Shown here in pieces: positions 25,825 to 34,763 of a stretch of 40,260 nucleotides of DNA; the first letter of the stretch is position 1; each line of letters begins with the position of its first letter. The position numbers and the translations under genes are program-made. The stretch is from the NCBI RefSeq assembly GCF_900086725.1, contig NZ_LT574838.1, positions 992,257 to 1,032,516 on the forward strand, given 5' to 3'. This DNA is from Bariatricus massiliensis. GTDB taxonomy: Bacteria > Bacillota > Clostridia > Lachnospirales > Lachnospiraceae. The notes under the pieces were generated by a model. It worked only from the letters and a program-made list of their open reading frames with translations, was not told where the DNA came from and ran no database searches.

Positions 25825-27045
25825 CTATTCTCCTCTTATCATCTGCACTGCCCGCTCAAAGAAATCAGGCTGCCCAAAGTTTCCGGATTTAAGGACCAGT
25901 CTCATGGTCCGGTCTTCCAGAGGGGTCATCACGGGTACCCCCGGCGCTACACTTTTACCAATCTCAAACAAATAATATCCCAGCCTCTTTGTCACGGCTC
26001 CGGATGTCTCTCCTCCTGCCACCACAATGTGCTTGTATCCTTTATCTCTCAGCTGTCCCGCCAGATCACTGATCACATTCTCAATCATCTGAGCCACCTG
26101 TTCTTTGCCAAGTTTCTGTGACTCCCTGACTTGCTCCGCAGTATCCGAAGAATATACCAGCACATAATCATCCGGATGCAAAGAAACAAACTCCAAAATC
26201 TCCTCTACCGTAACCTCACCGCTCACCAGTTTTTCAGGATATATTTTATATGCCGCGTGTCCCGCTTTTTTATAAGTCTCTATCTGGGTCAATGTTGCCT
26301 GTGAACAGCTTCCCGCCAAAACAATTCCCTTTTTATTCCCCCGTGCCAGATACTGCAAAATACCCGAACCGCCTGACAGAACCTTCTTATTTCCAAATAA
26401 GGATACAATCCTTTTGGCATCCTCCTCTGTCTCATAGTCGGGAATCACATAAAAATGTTTCTGCCCTTCCTTCTCTTTCAGCAGATACGCATCTATATTG
26501 TCTTCCTTCAATTGTTCGCCGTTTAGTTCTATGCACTTATACTTGCTCTGTGCTTCCATTAAATGCTTTATCCTGCTGTCCCACATTGGTGTCAATGGAT
26601 GGTCCTTCATCGGGCTCTCATCCAGCGGAACTCCGTTTACGTACAGATGCCCATCCTTAACAGTTCTTCCATTCACCGGAAGTGACGGGCAGAGGACTGT
26701 GTAAGTTTCCTCCAAATATTCCAGAACCGCGTCCAAAACCGGGCCTATATTTCCTTCCTTGGTGGAATCAAAAGTAGAACAATATTTCAAATAATATTGC
26801 GCTGCCCCATGCTGCTCAAGCCATTTGACCGCCTCCATCGTGTGTTCCACTGCCTCGCCGGCTGGCTCAGTCCTTGTCTTCAAGGCTATGACTATCGCGT
26901 CATACTCATTCATTCCAAGCCCCTGCTCAGGCACACCGTTTAATAATATCGTCTGCAGTCCCGCTTTTTGCAGGAAGCTGGCCGCATCCGACGCTCCTGT
27001 AAAGTCATCCGCAATACAGCCTAATAGATGTTTCATCTCCGCCAT
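25825..27045 (-). CDS. DUF1537 four-carbon acid-sugar kinase
   Basis: The 406-residue protein has the signature GCIADDFTGASDAA at residues 9-22 and the C-terminal nucleotide-binding motif AGGETSGAVTKRLG, both diagnostic of the DUF1537 kinase family (OtnK/DtnK/LtnK type). These phosphorylate 3-oxo-tetronates or related acid sugars with ATP. It is the first gene of the sigma-54 operon; TAGGAGGTAAAG precedes the ATG. The aldolase, sigma factor and dehydrogenase genes follow with gaps of 3, 4 and 77 bases. Confidence 0.92.
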   Translation of the reverse strand: MAEMKHLLGCIADDFTGASDAASFLQKAGLQTILLNGVPEQGLGMNEYDAIVIALKTRTEPAGEAVEHTMEAVKWLEQHGAAQYYLKYCSTFDSTKEGNIGPVLDAVLEYLEETYTVLCPSLPVNGRTVKDGHLYVNGVPLDESPMKDHPLTPMWDSRIKHLMEAQSKYKCIELNGEQLKEDNIDAYLLKEKEGQKHFYVIPDYETEEDAKRIVSLFGNKKVLSGGSGILQYLARGNKKGIVLAGSCSQATLTQIETYKKAGHAAYKIYPEKLVSGEVTVEEILEFVSLHPDDYVLVYSSDTAEQVRESQKLGKEQVAQMIENVISDLAGQLRDKGYKHIVVAGGETSGAVTKRLGYYLFEIGKSVAPGVPVMTPLEDRTMRLVLKSGNFGQPDFFERAVQMIRGE

Positions 27046-27095
27046 TACTTTACCTCCTAATTTTTCATTAAAAACAATCCTTTGTCTTTATATAT

Positions 27096-27111
27096 AGCAA
27101 AAAGCGTGCCA
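27096..27111 (-). promoter_or_regulatory. Sigma-54 (-24/-12) promoter of the kinase/aldolase/rpoN operon
   Basis: On the minus strand TGGCAC-GCTTT-TTGCT matches the -24/-12 consensus TGGCAC-N5-TTGCW exactly. Transcription would start near 27084, about 40 bases before the kinase ATG. It lies between the regulator stop (27119) and the kinase gene, so the operon can be induced separately from the regulator. Confidence 0.9.
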
Positions 27112-27118
27112 AACTAAT

Positions 27119-29050
27119 TTACCAATGAATCTGGTAGTGCTTCATCTTTCTCCACAACGTAGAACGGTCCATCTGCAGCAGTTTTGCCGCCTCCGTTTTC
27201 TTTCCCTCTGTTTTTCGAAGCGCGTCCACTATCCGTTCCCTCTCGGATTCTAGGCGGGACTCGCCTGCCCCCCTGTCTTCTCTATCTTGGATGTCCGGTG
27301 TGCCATAAATGGGAACCTCTACATCATCGGGATACAGCGCTGCCCTCATCAGCCTCTCATCAATTATATTGTCTCTGGCCATGACGCAAAGTCTTTCCGC
27401 AATATTACTCAGCTCACGGATATTCCCTTCAAATGGGTAGTTACAAAGGGCCTCTTCCGCTTCTTTTGTACACCCGCTGATGTCCCTGCCGAATCTCTTA
27501 TTATACTTCTTAATTGAGTTCTGGAAAATCAAGGTAATATCTTCCCTGCGCTCACGAAGGGCGGGTATATACAGTTTCAAAATATCCAGCCGGTACAGTA
27601 AATCCTGCCTGAATTTACCTTCCTTTACCTGCTGCTTTAAATTTCTATTAGTCGCCGCAATGATGCGCACATCCACATCAATCACCCGGTCGTCTCCGAT
27701 TCTGCGCACCTGCTTTTCCTGTAATACACGCAGAAGCTTTCCCTGAAAATTAATAGGAAGCTCCGATATCTCATCTAAAAATAAAGTCCCCTGATGTGCC
27801 TGCTCCACAAGGCCAATCTTTCCACCCCGCCTGCTGCCGGTAAACGCTCCGTCAGCATATCCGAACAGCTCGCTCTCCAGCAGGTTTTCCGGCAGCGCAG
27901 CACAGTTTACTGCCACAAACGGTTTGTTTTTCCGTTCGCTTACGTTGTGAATCCCCTGCGCCATCAATTCCTTTCCGGTTCCGGTCTCTCCCACAATCAA
28001 AATATTGGATGAAACTGCCGCATATCTCTGGGCCAAAAAAATCGTTTCCTCCATGATTTCACTTCTATGTATAATATCGGAAAAATGATACTTCGCGACC
28101 AGACCTTTTTCGCTTAATTTTTTCCTGATTTGGGTCTCTATCTGCTGGATTTTAGTGACACTTTGGCAGGTAATCACGATGCCTGCCACCGAATCGCCGA
28201 CCAGTACCGGGACAAAATCAAAAGTGATTTTATTTTCCTCCACTTCAAGCAGTTCATTTAAAATAGGTTTCTTCCTATTCATTCCCTTCTGAAATAAGGA
28301 GTCTAAATAAGGATATGCCTCGCAAAGTTTCTGGTTATGAATTGTTTCCAGCGAGGAGGTAAGCATCTGGAGCCCCTTGCTGTTGATCATCTCGATTATA
28401 CCTCCATGATTGACATAGAGAATTCCTTCTTTGGATGCCTGTGTAACCGTCTGGTAAAGCTTCGTCCGCTCACGTTCTTTTTCCAGTGAATGCATGATAT
28501 TCAAGGCCTCCTTTAATACCTGCACGACCGCCTCTTCCCCGGTGTTGATCGTAAAAGAGTGAAGCCCAATCCTGTCCGCGGCCGTCTTTGCAGAATATCC
28601 GCCAATCACTGTATCGTATCCATCTGCGGCCGCTTTTTCTACAATAGAAGGTATCCGCTTAATATCAGGAACCACAAAAGTCTGAATATCCAGGCCAGAT
28701 ACCGCGCTCAGCAATGCCGCATCGTGGTTTCTGACATCCGAAAGGAAAATAGCAATTTTCTTAGATGCGTATATTTTCCTTACCTCTTCCACTCCCCTCA
28801 AGATATCGTAACCAGTAATAGGTATCTCGATCACAGGAATATTCGCTGTCAGGCTTCTCAGTATTTTCGCCGTATGCCCGCGCCCAATCACCACATTATA
28901 TTCATGTAAATCCAAATCCCGCGCGATATCTTCCGCTCTTTTGACCAGAATATCCACCTGTATTCCTTTGTCTGTAAGCATATTCTCATATACATTCAAA
29001 ACAATTTCTTCCAATTCCGGATATGGAACTATAAGTAAAGCTTTAAACAT
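27119..29050 (-). CDS. PrpR-type sigma-54-dependent transcriptional activator
   Basis: The 643-residue protein has a PrpR N-terminal sensory domain (about 1-170), a PAS-like domain (190-310), an AAA+ domain with Walker A GETGTGKE, the sigma-54 contact loop GAFTGS (Ser in place of the common final Ala) and Walker B LFLDEI, and a Fis-type helix-turn-helix at the C terminus (KKTEAAKLLQMDRSTLWRKM). ATG 29050 has GGGAGG upstream; a longer reading frame runs through the operator region and is rejected. It should activate both -24/-12 promoters that flank it, when an acid-sugar ligand is present. Confidence 0.93.
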   Translation of the reverse strand: MFKALLIVPYPELEEIVLNVYENMLTDKGIQVDILVKRAEDIARDLDLHEYNVVIGRGHTAKILRSLTANIPVIEIPITGYDILRGVEEVRKIYASKKIAIFLSDVRNHDAALLSAVSGLDIQTFVVPDIKRIPSIVEKAAADGYDTVIGGYSAKTAADRIGLHSFTINTGEEAVVQVLKEALNIMHSLEKERERTKLYQTVTQASKEGILYVNHGGIIEMINSKGLQMLTSSLETIHNQKLCEAYPYLDSLFQKGMNRKKPILNELLEVEENKITFDFVPVLVGDSVAGIVITCQSVTKIQQIETQIRKKLSEKGLVAKYHFSDIIHRSEIMEETIFLAQRYAAVSSNILIVGETGTGKELMAQGIHNVSERKNKPFVAVNCAALPENLLESELFGYADGAFTGSRRGGKIGLVEQAHQGTLFLDEISELPINFQGKLLRVLQEKQVRRIGDDRVIDVDVRIIAATNRNLKQQVKEGKFRQDLLYRLDILKLYIPALRERREDITLIFQNSIKKYNKRFGRDISGCTKEAEEALCNYPFEGNIRELSNIAERLCVMARDNIIDERLMRAALYPDDVEVPIYGTPDIQDREDRGAGESRLESERERIVDALRKTEGKKTEAAKLLQMDRSTLWRKMKHYQIHW

Positions 29051-29072
29051 TGTAATACCTCCCACAAAAACG

Positions 29073-29092
29073 TTGCATCGTTGCATTTGCAT
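29073..29092. promoter_or_regulatory. TTGCAT repeats, candidate upstream activator sites
   Basis: TTGCAT occurs three times at 29073, 29081 and 29087, and a TTGGCAAC segment lies at 29108-29115. They sit about 165-185 bases upstream of the plus-strand sigma-54 promoter, the usual reach of looped enhancer binding, and just downstream of the regulator's own predicted -10. Binding by the PrpR-type activator is inference. Confidence 0.45.
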
Positions 29093-29094
29093 CA

Positions 29095-29123
29095 ATCATA
29101 CAACATTTTGGCAACATCGACAA
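29095..29123 (-). promoter_or_regulatory. Vegetative promoter of the PrpR-type activator gene
   Basis: Minus-strand TTGTCG (29118-29123) and TATGAT (29095-29100) have a 17-base spacer. The TTGCAT repeats overlap the predicted start, which would permit autorepression. Confidence 0.5.
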
Positions 29124-29256
29124 TTTTTTCTTTTATTCGTCCCAATTCGTCAATAGATAAAACGTTGGATTCTCATTGGATTTATTGTAAGATATATACA
29201 ATTACCACCATGAGTTTTTATAATAATTATACATATTGTATTTATTTTTCAATAGC

Positions 29257-29272
29257 TGGCACGGCTTTTGCT
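29257..29272 (+). promoter_or_regulatory. Sigma-54 (-24/-12) promoter of the permease/amidohydrolase operon
   Basis: TGGCAC-GGCTT-TTGCT on the plus strand is an exact -24/-12 match. A start near 29283 gives a 90-base leader before the permease. The rest of the 29124-29372 interval is AT-rich and holds no gene. Confidence 0.9.
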
Positions 29273-29372
29273 GATAATGTTAGGTAAGAAGAAATGAATG
29301 CTGTGCAGCTGCGGCAAACTTCAGAACAAAATACTTTGCCTGTTCAGGCAATGAAAGGACGGTAACAATAAT

Positions 29373-30347
29373 ATGAAAATATGTGCTACGATGAAAAAAT
29401 TCCCGGGCGGAATGATGGTCATCCCTCTGCTTGTCGGATGTCTTGTGAATACCTTTATACCCCAGTGTCTTGAAATAGGAGGATTTACGACCGCATTGTT
29501 CAAAGGCGGTCAGGCAACTCTTGTCGGACTGTTTATTTTCTGCAGCGGCGCGACAATCAACGTAAAGCAAGTCGGCCAGCCGCTCTATAAGGGTGCTGTA
29601 CTTACAATACTAAAGTTGATTATCGGTGTTGTCATCGGATTTGTTTTGAATAAATTATTCGGGCCTGTGGGCATCCTTGGTTTGACACCATTTGCCGTTA
29701 TCTCAGCAGTGACCAATTCCAACGGCGCGATCTATACCGCCTTGGCCAAGGAATTCGGAGATGAGACCGACGTGGGCGCTATCGCCGTACTCTCCCTGAA
29801 TGACGGGCCTTTCCTTACGATGATAGCCCTCGGCACAACGGGGCTGGCTTCCATACCGCTCCTGTCCATAGTGGCAGCAATTGTTCCGCTTATCATCGGT
29901 ATGATCCTCGGAAATCTCGACCCTGACTTTAGGGATCTGTTATCAAAGGGATTAAATATGATTCTACCAATAAATGGTTTTGTCTTTGGCGCCAATATGA
30001 GCCTCGTGACTATAGTCAAAGCCGGCGTCCCGGGAATCCTTCTCGGAGTCATAACCGTACTCTCCACCGGTGTGCTTACCTATTACCTCTATAGCGCTAT
30101 CCGCAGAAAACCCGATCCTATGGGAATGGCAATTGGTACAGTAGGCGGAAACGCCGTCGCGACTCCCGCCGCCGTAGCCATGGCAGATCCGGCTTTGGAG
30201 CCTTATGCGGAGGCCGCGACTGCCCAGACCGCAGCCGCAGTAGTAATCACAGCCATACTGACACCTATATTGACCGGCTGGTTCAGCAAAAAAGCCGCCA
30301 AAAAAATTGCGGCCAAAGAACAGGCCAAAAAAGCAAAGGAATCATAA
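29373..30347 (+). CDS. kdgT: 2-keto-3-deoxygluconate permease family transporter
   Basis: The 324-residue membrane protein lines up with Escherichia coli KdgT from the start (KKFPGGMMVIPLLVG against EKIPGGMMLVPLFLG) through NLDPDFRDLLSKG and the Ala-rich GNAVATPAAVAMADP segment. About ten transmembrane helices are visible. The family imports 2-keto-3-deoxygluconate by proton symport; here, next to a DUF1537 pathway, the cargo is probably a related acid sugar. It is the first gene after a -24/-12 promoter and is followed 12 bases later by the amidohydrolase. The start is preceded by a weak AAAGGA site. Confidence 0.88.
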   Translation: MKICATMKKFPGGMMVIPLLVGCLVNTFIPQCLEIGGFTTALFKGGQATLVGLFIFCSGATINVKQVGQPLYKGAVLTILKLIIGVVIGFVLNKLFGPVGILGLTPFAVISAVTNSNGAIYTALAKEFGDETDVGAIAVLSLNDGPFLTMIALGTTGLASIPLLSIVAAIVPLIIGMILGNLDPDFRDLLSKGLNMILPINGFVFGANMSLVTIVKAGVPGILLGVITVLSTGVLTYYLYSAIRRKPDPMGMAIGTVGGNAVATPAAVAMADPALEPYAEAATAQTAAAVVITAILTPILTGWFSKKAAKKIAAKEQAKKAKES

Positions 30348-30359
30348 AGGAGAATTTCT

Positions 30360-31520
30360 ATGGGAACAACATTGATTAAAGCAAAAACAATAATCGCAGG
30401 GCAGGAGCTTACAGCAAAAGAAAATGCCGCTCTGCTCATTGATAATGGAAAGATCAAAGAACTATATAACGATGCCGCAAATCTTCCCTCCAATCTGGCC
30501 GATGAAGTCATTGACTTAGGCGACAAGACTCTGATTCCCGGCATGATTGACTGCCATAATCATCTGGCCTTGGATACGCGTCTCGAAAACCACCTTGTAA
30601 AGATGAACGACTGCGAGGCAGAGCAGACAATCCGTGCCATAAAAACAATGAAAGATGACCTTGTTTCCGGTGTTACCACATCCCGCTGTCTTGGGGACAG
30701 GTTCTATGTCGATGTGACATGCAGGCAGGCCCAGAAAGAGGGGCGTATTACCGGCCCTAAACTTGTCGTCAGCGGAATCGGTATGCGTGCTTCTCACGGG
30801 CACGGTTATGTAGGTATGCCCCACAATGGCCCGGAAGAGTTCCGGAAAACCGCACGTGAAAATATTGCCCGAGGTGTAGATTTTCTCAAAGTATTCATGA
30901 CTAAAGTAATCAACGCCACCCCATATATTTACCATTTCCTGACTCCCGAGGAATTAAATGTCGTTGTACAGGAGGCAAGAAGTGTAGGTATCTCAACCGC
31001 CTGCCATTGTTCCGGCGGGCAGGGTCTGGACGACTGTGTAAAAGCAGGTATTGACTGTCTGGAACATGTATACTATATCACGGAAAAACAGGTGGAAACC
31101 GTCTATAACGCCGACCGCTGGGTTGTCTATACCCCCAGCTATGCTTTGAACGACGAGCTTCTCTTCAAGTTCTCTCCACAAGACCGTGAAGGCAGCCTTC
31201 GTGAAAAGGAAATCATCTGCAGCTGTCTCTCAAAAGCAATTTCAGGAGGCCTAAAATTCGGAATCGGTACCGACGGCATTCACCAAGGACTTGCCCAAGA
31301 GGCTCAATATATTTGTGATCTGGGCGCTGACAATAAAAGCGTATTGGCAGGTATCACTGTAAATGCCGCCAAGCTGTGCAGTATCTCCGATAAGACCGGC
31401 TCTATAACAGCAGGGCTTGCCGCAGATCTTGTCGCACTGGACGGCAATCCATTAGAAGATATTTCTGCACTCAAAAAAGTGTCCGCTGTCTTCCAAGACG
31501 GAAATACCATCATAAGATAA
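30360..31520 (+). CDS. Metal-dependent amidohydrolase (imidazolonepropionase/dipeptidase-like)
   Basis: The 386-residue enzyme has the amidohydrolase metal set: H66 and H68 in DCHNHLA, K177 in FLKVF (likely carboxylated), H216 in CHCSG, H236 in EHVYY and D305 in GTDG, within a split beta domain that closes with GLAADLVALDGNP. This class cleaves C-N (and some C-O) bonds in cyclic amides, lactams and lactones. It is cotranscribed with the permease under sigma-54 control, so it probably opens or trims the imported compound before the kinase/aldolase steps. No such step is known to this annotator in the described threonate/erythronate pathways. Ribosome-binding site AAAGGAG. Confidence 0.85.
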   Translation: MGTTLIKAKTIIAGQELTAKENAALLIDNGKIKELYNDAANLPSNLADEVIDLGDKTLIPGMIDCHNHLALDTRLENHLVKMNDCEAEQTIRAIKTMKDDLVSGVTTSRCLGDRFYVDVTCRQAQKEGRITGPKLVVSGIGMRASHGHGYVGMPHNGPEEFRKTARENIARGVDFLKVFMTKVINATPYIYHFLTPEELNVVVQEARSVGISTACHCSGGQGLDDCVKAGIDCLEHVYYITEKQVETVYNADRWVVYTPSYALNDELLFKFSPQDREGSLREKEIICSCLSKAISGGLKFGIGTDGIHQGLAQEAQYICDLGADNKSVLAGITVNAAKLCSISDKTGSITAGLAADLVALDGNPLEDISALKKVSAVFQDGNTIIR

Positions 31521-31526
31521 ACATTG

Positions 31527-31570
31527 AAAAAGAAGCCCTGTGAGCTGTAAAATAGCTCACAGGGCTTTTC
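31527..31570. terminator. Bidirectional terminator between convergent operons
   Basis: A 14-base perfect stem (31533-31546 with 31554-31567) with loop GTAAAAT has TTTT after it on the plus strand and CTTTTT after it on the minus strand. It serves the amidohydrolase gene (plus) and the FtsX permease gene (minus). Confidence 0.92.
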
Positions 31571-31594
31571 CCTACTACCTGTCTTCGTACATTC

Positions 31595-33952
31595 TCATTC
31601 CTCCGCCAGCTGTCTCACTCCGTATCTGCGGATTTTTCGGGAGATGTAATAGGAAAACAGCATCATAAATCCTGTTATTATCAAGATAGGAAGCAGGACA
31701 GCGGTGACGGTGATATCCGCTTTGAATTCGCTGATGCCTACATTGCTGAAAATGGCGCTAAATAATCTGCTGGTCAGCAGCAGCGCTGCCGCAAGGCCAA
31801 AGGCAGCCCCCATAATTCCTATCATTCCAAACGAGCAGGCAAATGCTGTTCTCAGCGTCCGCACAGGATACCCCATACTTCTATATACCGCAAATTCATG
31901 TCTCTGCCTTTTCAGCAGCGTAATGGCAAGCAGGAAGGTAATCAGAGCACTAATCAAAATGCTGAGCATATAAAAGAACACTACCAATAAAACAATTCCT
32001 GCCTGTGCATCCTTCATCATGTCGTTGACCTGTGCGGCAGAATCTTCCACTTGAAGGTCAAGCCCTTCTTCCGCTCCCAGCTCTTCCACCTCCTGCATAG
32101 ATTCTTCTAAATTCTTATTATCTTCCAACAAAATTTCGCAGCTCGTATAGCCAAAATCCGGAACAAGCCTTCGGTATCCCTCGGTCATCACTGCCCCAAT
32201 CTTACCGGCGTCACTGCTCGACTGGTAGAGACCGGTCACAAGGAAGTCTGCTTTAGCCCCATCCAAAGAAATGGTCACAGTGTCTCCGATTTCCTTGCCG
32301 AGATATTGAGAGGCTATTTTTGTCAGCATCATCTCATTATCATACTTAGGCGCCCTGCCTTCTATCGGCTTTTGGTGTGTCGTCTCCCCAAAACTGCCAT
32401 CTATGCCGAGCAGCATCTTGAATCCATCCATATCCACATACTGCTGGTCGTATGAATAGACTTGTTCTATCCCTTCACTTTCCTTCAGCTTATCCAAAAA
32501 TACTTGAAACTTTTGGCGGTTCTCTTCTGTCTCTTCTAAATGATCCGTCACCGAGATATCAGCCACGGCGCTGCCGAACAATGCTGCTGTCTTTTTTAAA
32601 TCCTGCATATTTTCATTCAAAGCCGAAATACTGATAAGTGAAAAAATCAAGAACCCACATACCACTATCAAAAGTAAATACTGAGGAAGTGATGAGAAAA
32701 CATTTTTCACTGCCAGTCGAAGAGGCAGGGGCAGCGCGTGAAGCTTCGTGAGCGGTATCTGGTATCTTCTCTTAAAATGTACGTCAGCCTTCCCATTTCT
32801 TATCGCCTGAACCGGAGATATTTTCTTGACCTTCCAAAGGCTTTTCAGTGTCACCGACAACACAATCACAAATATGACGCTTACAGCTAACAGGGCGGGT
32901 AAAACCGCAATACCGCCATGCCACAAAATACCGGTCTCATCCAACGCAAAATTCCCAAACGAAGGGATTGCCGCCAGCGCTCCGGCAAAACCTGTCGCTC
33001 CTCCCACAGCACATAGAACGAATACCTGCAAAAGTCTGGCTCCCAGAAGCCGTCCACGCGTATATCCCATGGTGCTTAAGATACCAATCTCCTTATAGTC
33101 ATCTTCAAGCGACGAGGCCAGCATATAGCGCACCGTAACCAGCATAACAGCCAGCAGCAGGAGACTGAACAAAAAGAGTAAACTGAGAAAGATATCAGTG
33201 AGTATAAGCATAGCCATTTTAATCAACGACTGCTCCATATACATACTTCCGCCTTCCGATAGTCCTGTCTCCTTATTCAAGGCCTTGATTTTATCCGCAA
33301 AACTCTTTCCCTCTATTGTCTCAGTCCAGATGCCGAGAAGCTTTCCTTTCCGTGCAGCACTCTCTGTCATATAGAAGACGCTGTCGAATTCCTCCGCCTC
33401 TAAAAACACTTGTTTTACACCAATCATGGCGCCGCCTAAAAAAGGATCTTCAAAAAATCCAGCGACGGGTCTCTCAATCACTCTCCCATCAAGCTTTAAT
33501 ACCACCACATCCCCTATCTTTATATGCTCTATAGACTTTAAGGAAATGGGCAGATAGATGCCCTGCTCCCCCCTTCTCCCTTCGGCAAGTTCATATCCGT
33601 CCGGATATTCACGTAATATAGTGAGATTTGAATACCATTCCTCTCCTCCCAGCTTTATAGACGGACTTTGAAACAATAAAATATCCTCGAGAGAGACAGA
33701 TTTTGTTTCAGGCCGTTCTTTTAATTTATCAAAAACAGTATCTGCCTCTTCCGTCTGTCCCTCCATAAAAATGTTGACTGCCTCCGGAACATTTGCTTTC
33801 TCCGCCATTTTGTCATACTGCTCATGACTCTGCACCAGAACCGATACGGTGGTGGCAAGCAGCATAGAGATCAAAAGGCTTAATATAATAATAATGGCAG
33901 CCTGACCCTTCCTTTTGCGTATATCCCCTTTTACAATGAGCCAAATTCCCAT
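31595..33952 (-). CDS. ABC transporter permease, FtsX/MacB type
   Basis: The 785-residue protein has the duplicated FtsX layout: helix 1 (about 13-35), an extracytoplasmic domain (45-235), three helices, a middle helix near 430, a second extracytoplasmic domain (455-650) and three C-terminal helices ending SYYISRKIRRYG. The ATG at 33952 has GGGGTGG at the ATPase stop just before it; a start ten codons upstream overlaps the ATPase end and is less likely. With its ATPase, kinase and regulator it forms a four-gene sensing/export unit. Confidence 0.9.
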   Translation of the reverse strand: MGIWLIVKGDIRKRKGQAAIIIILSLLISMLLATTVSVLVQSHEQYDKMAEKANVPEAVNIFMEGQTEEADTVFDKLKERPETKSVSLEDILLFQSPSIKLGGEEWYSNLTILREYPDGYELAEGRRGEQGIYLPISLKSIEHIKIGDVVVLKLDGRVIERPVAGFFEDPFLGGAMIGVKQVFLEAEEFDSVFYMTESAARKGKLLGIWTETIEGKSFADKIKALNKETGLSEGGSMYMEQSLIKMAMLILTDIFLSLLFLFSLLLLAVMLVTVRYMLASSLEDDYKEIGILSTMGYTRGRLLGARLLQVFVLCAVGGATGFAGALAAIPSFGNFALDETGILWHGGIAVLPALLAVSVIFVIVLSVTLKSLWKVKKISPVQAIRNGKADVHFKRRYQIPLTKLHALPLPLRLAVKNVFSSLPQYLLLIVVCGFLIFSLISISALNENMQDLKKTAALFGSAVADISVTDHLEETEENRQKFQVFLDKLKESEGIEQVYSYDQQYVDMDGFKMLLGIDGSFGETTHQKPIEGRAPKYDNEMMLTKIASQYLGKEIGDTVTISLDGAKADFLVTGLYQSSSDAGKIGAVMTEGYRRLVPDFGYTSCEILLEDNKNLEESMQEVEELGAEEGLDLQVEDSAAQVNDMMKDAQAGIVLLVVFFYMLSILISALITFLLAITLLKRQRHEFAVYRSMGYPVRTLRTAFACSFGMIGIMGAAFGLAAALLLTSRLFSAIFSNVGISEFKADITVTAVLLPILIITGFMMLFSYYISRKIRRYGVRQLAEE

Positions 33953-33953
33953 A

Positions 33954-34712
33954 TTACCACCCCATTCCCGAAAGCCAGCCAATCAACTGTCTCTCGCGGG
34001 TGTCAGTATCCTTTTCCTCGAAGGGCGGCATGGAAAGTTCTCCTTCAATCTTGCCGTCCTTCAAGTACAAAATCCGGTCTGCCCGAAGAGCCGCCTTCAA
34101 ATCATGGGTCACCATCAATATATTCTGTCCCCTTCTGCTCATATGATAGAGCAGGTCCAGTATTTCCCTTCCTGCCGCGGAATTCAGCGAACCGGTAGGC
34201 TCATCCGCGAACAGCACTTTAGGATGATTAATCAAGGCTCTCGCCACCGCGCATCTCTGCTGCTGTCCTCCCGATATCTGTACTGGAAAACGCCTTTTAA
34301 GCTCCCCGATTCCTGTAAGCCCAAGGAGTCTTTCTGCCTCCGCTTCTGTCTCTTTTGCCGTTCTTCCTCTCTTTAGATACCCCGCCACACATACATTCTC
34401 CAGACAAGTCATATGCGTCAGCAGATTCATCTGCTGAAAGATAAATCCCGCCGTTTCTTGGCGGAAGCCGGCCACCTCCTTCTCTTTCATCCCATGTATT
34501 TCCTGCCCGCACACGCTTACTTGACCGCTGGTCACCGTGTCCATTCCGCTGAGCATATACAAAAGCGTAGATTTTCCAGAACCGCTTGCTCCCATAATAA
34601 CCGTGAACTGTCCCTCATAAATATCAATGCTGATATTTCTCAGAACATGAATTTGATGCCCTTCACTGGCATAGCTTTTACATAAATCTGTTGTCTCGAT
34701 TAATTTTTGCAT
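33954..34712 (-). CDS. ABC transporter ATPase, LolD/MacB type
   Basis: The 252-residue ATPase has Walker A GASGSGKS, Q-loop QQMNLLT, signature ISGGQQQR (Ile in place of Leu), Walker B LFADEPTGSLNS and H-loop THDLKAALRADR. The Asn in SLNS where most have LDS is a mild variation of the D-loop. It is preceded by an AAGGAGG-type site and starts 51 bases after the kinase gene. Confidence 0.95.
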   Translation of the reverse strand: MQKLIETTDLCKSYASEGHQIHVLRNISIDIYEGQFTVIMGASGSGKSTLLYMLSGMDTVTSGQVSVCGQEIHGMKEKEVAGFRQETAGFIFQQMNLLTHMTCLENVCVAGYLKRGRTAKETEAEAERLLGLTGIGELKRRFPVQISGGQQQRCAVARALINHPKVLFADEPTGSLNSAAGREILDLLYHMSRRGQNILMVTHDLKAALRADRILYLKDGKIEGELSMPPFEEKDTDTRERQLIGWLSGMGW

Positions 34713-34763
34713 GATATATCCTCCTTATGCTGCCAGCTTATCACGGGACTTATTAAATAATCT

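Noticed and set aside
29280..29570. Minus-strand open frame overlapping the start of the KdgT gene
   Set aside because: It lies across the sigma-54 leader and the conserved KdgT N terminus, with no ribosome-binding site or family resemblance.
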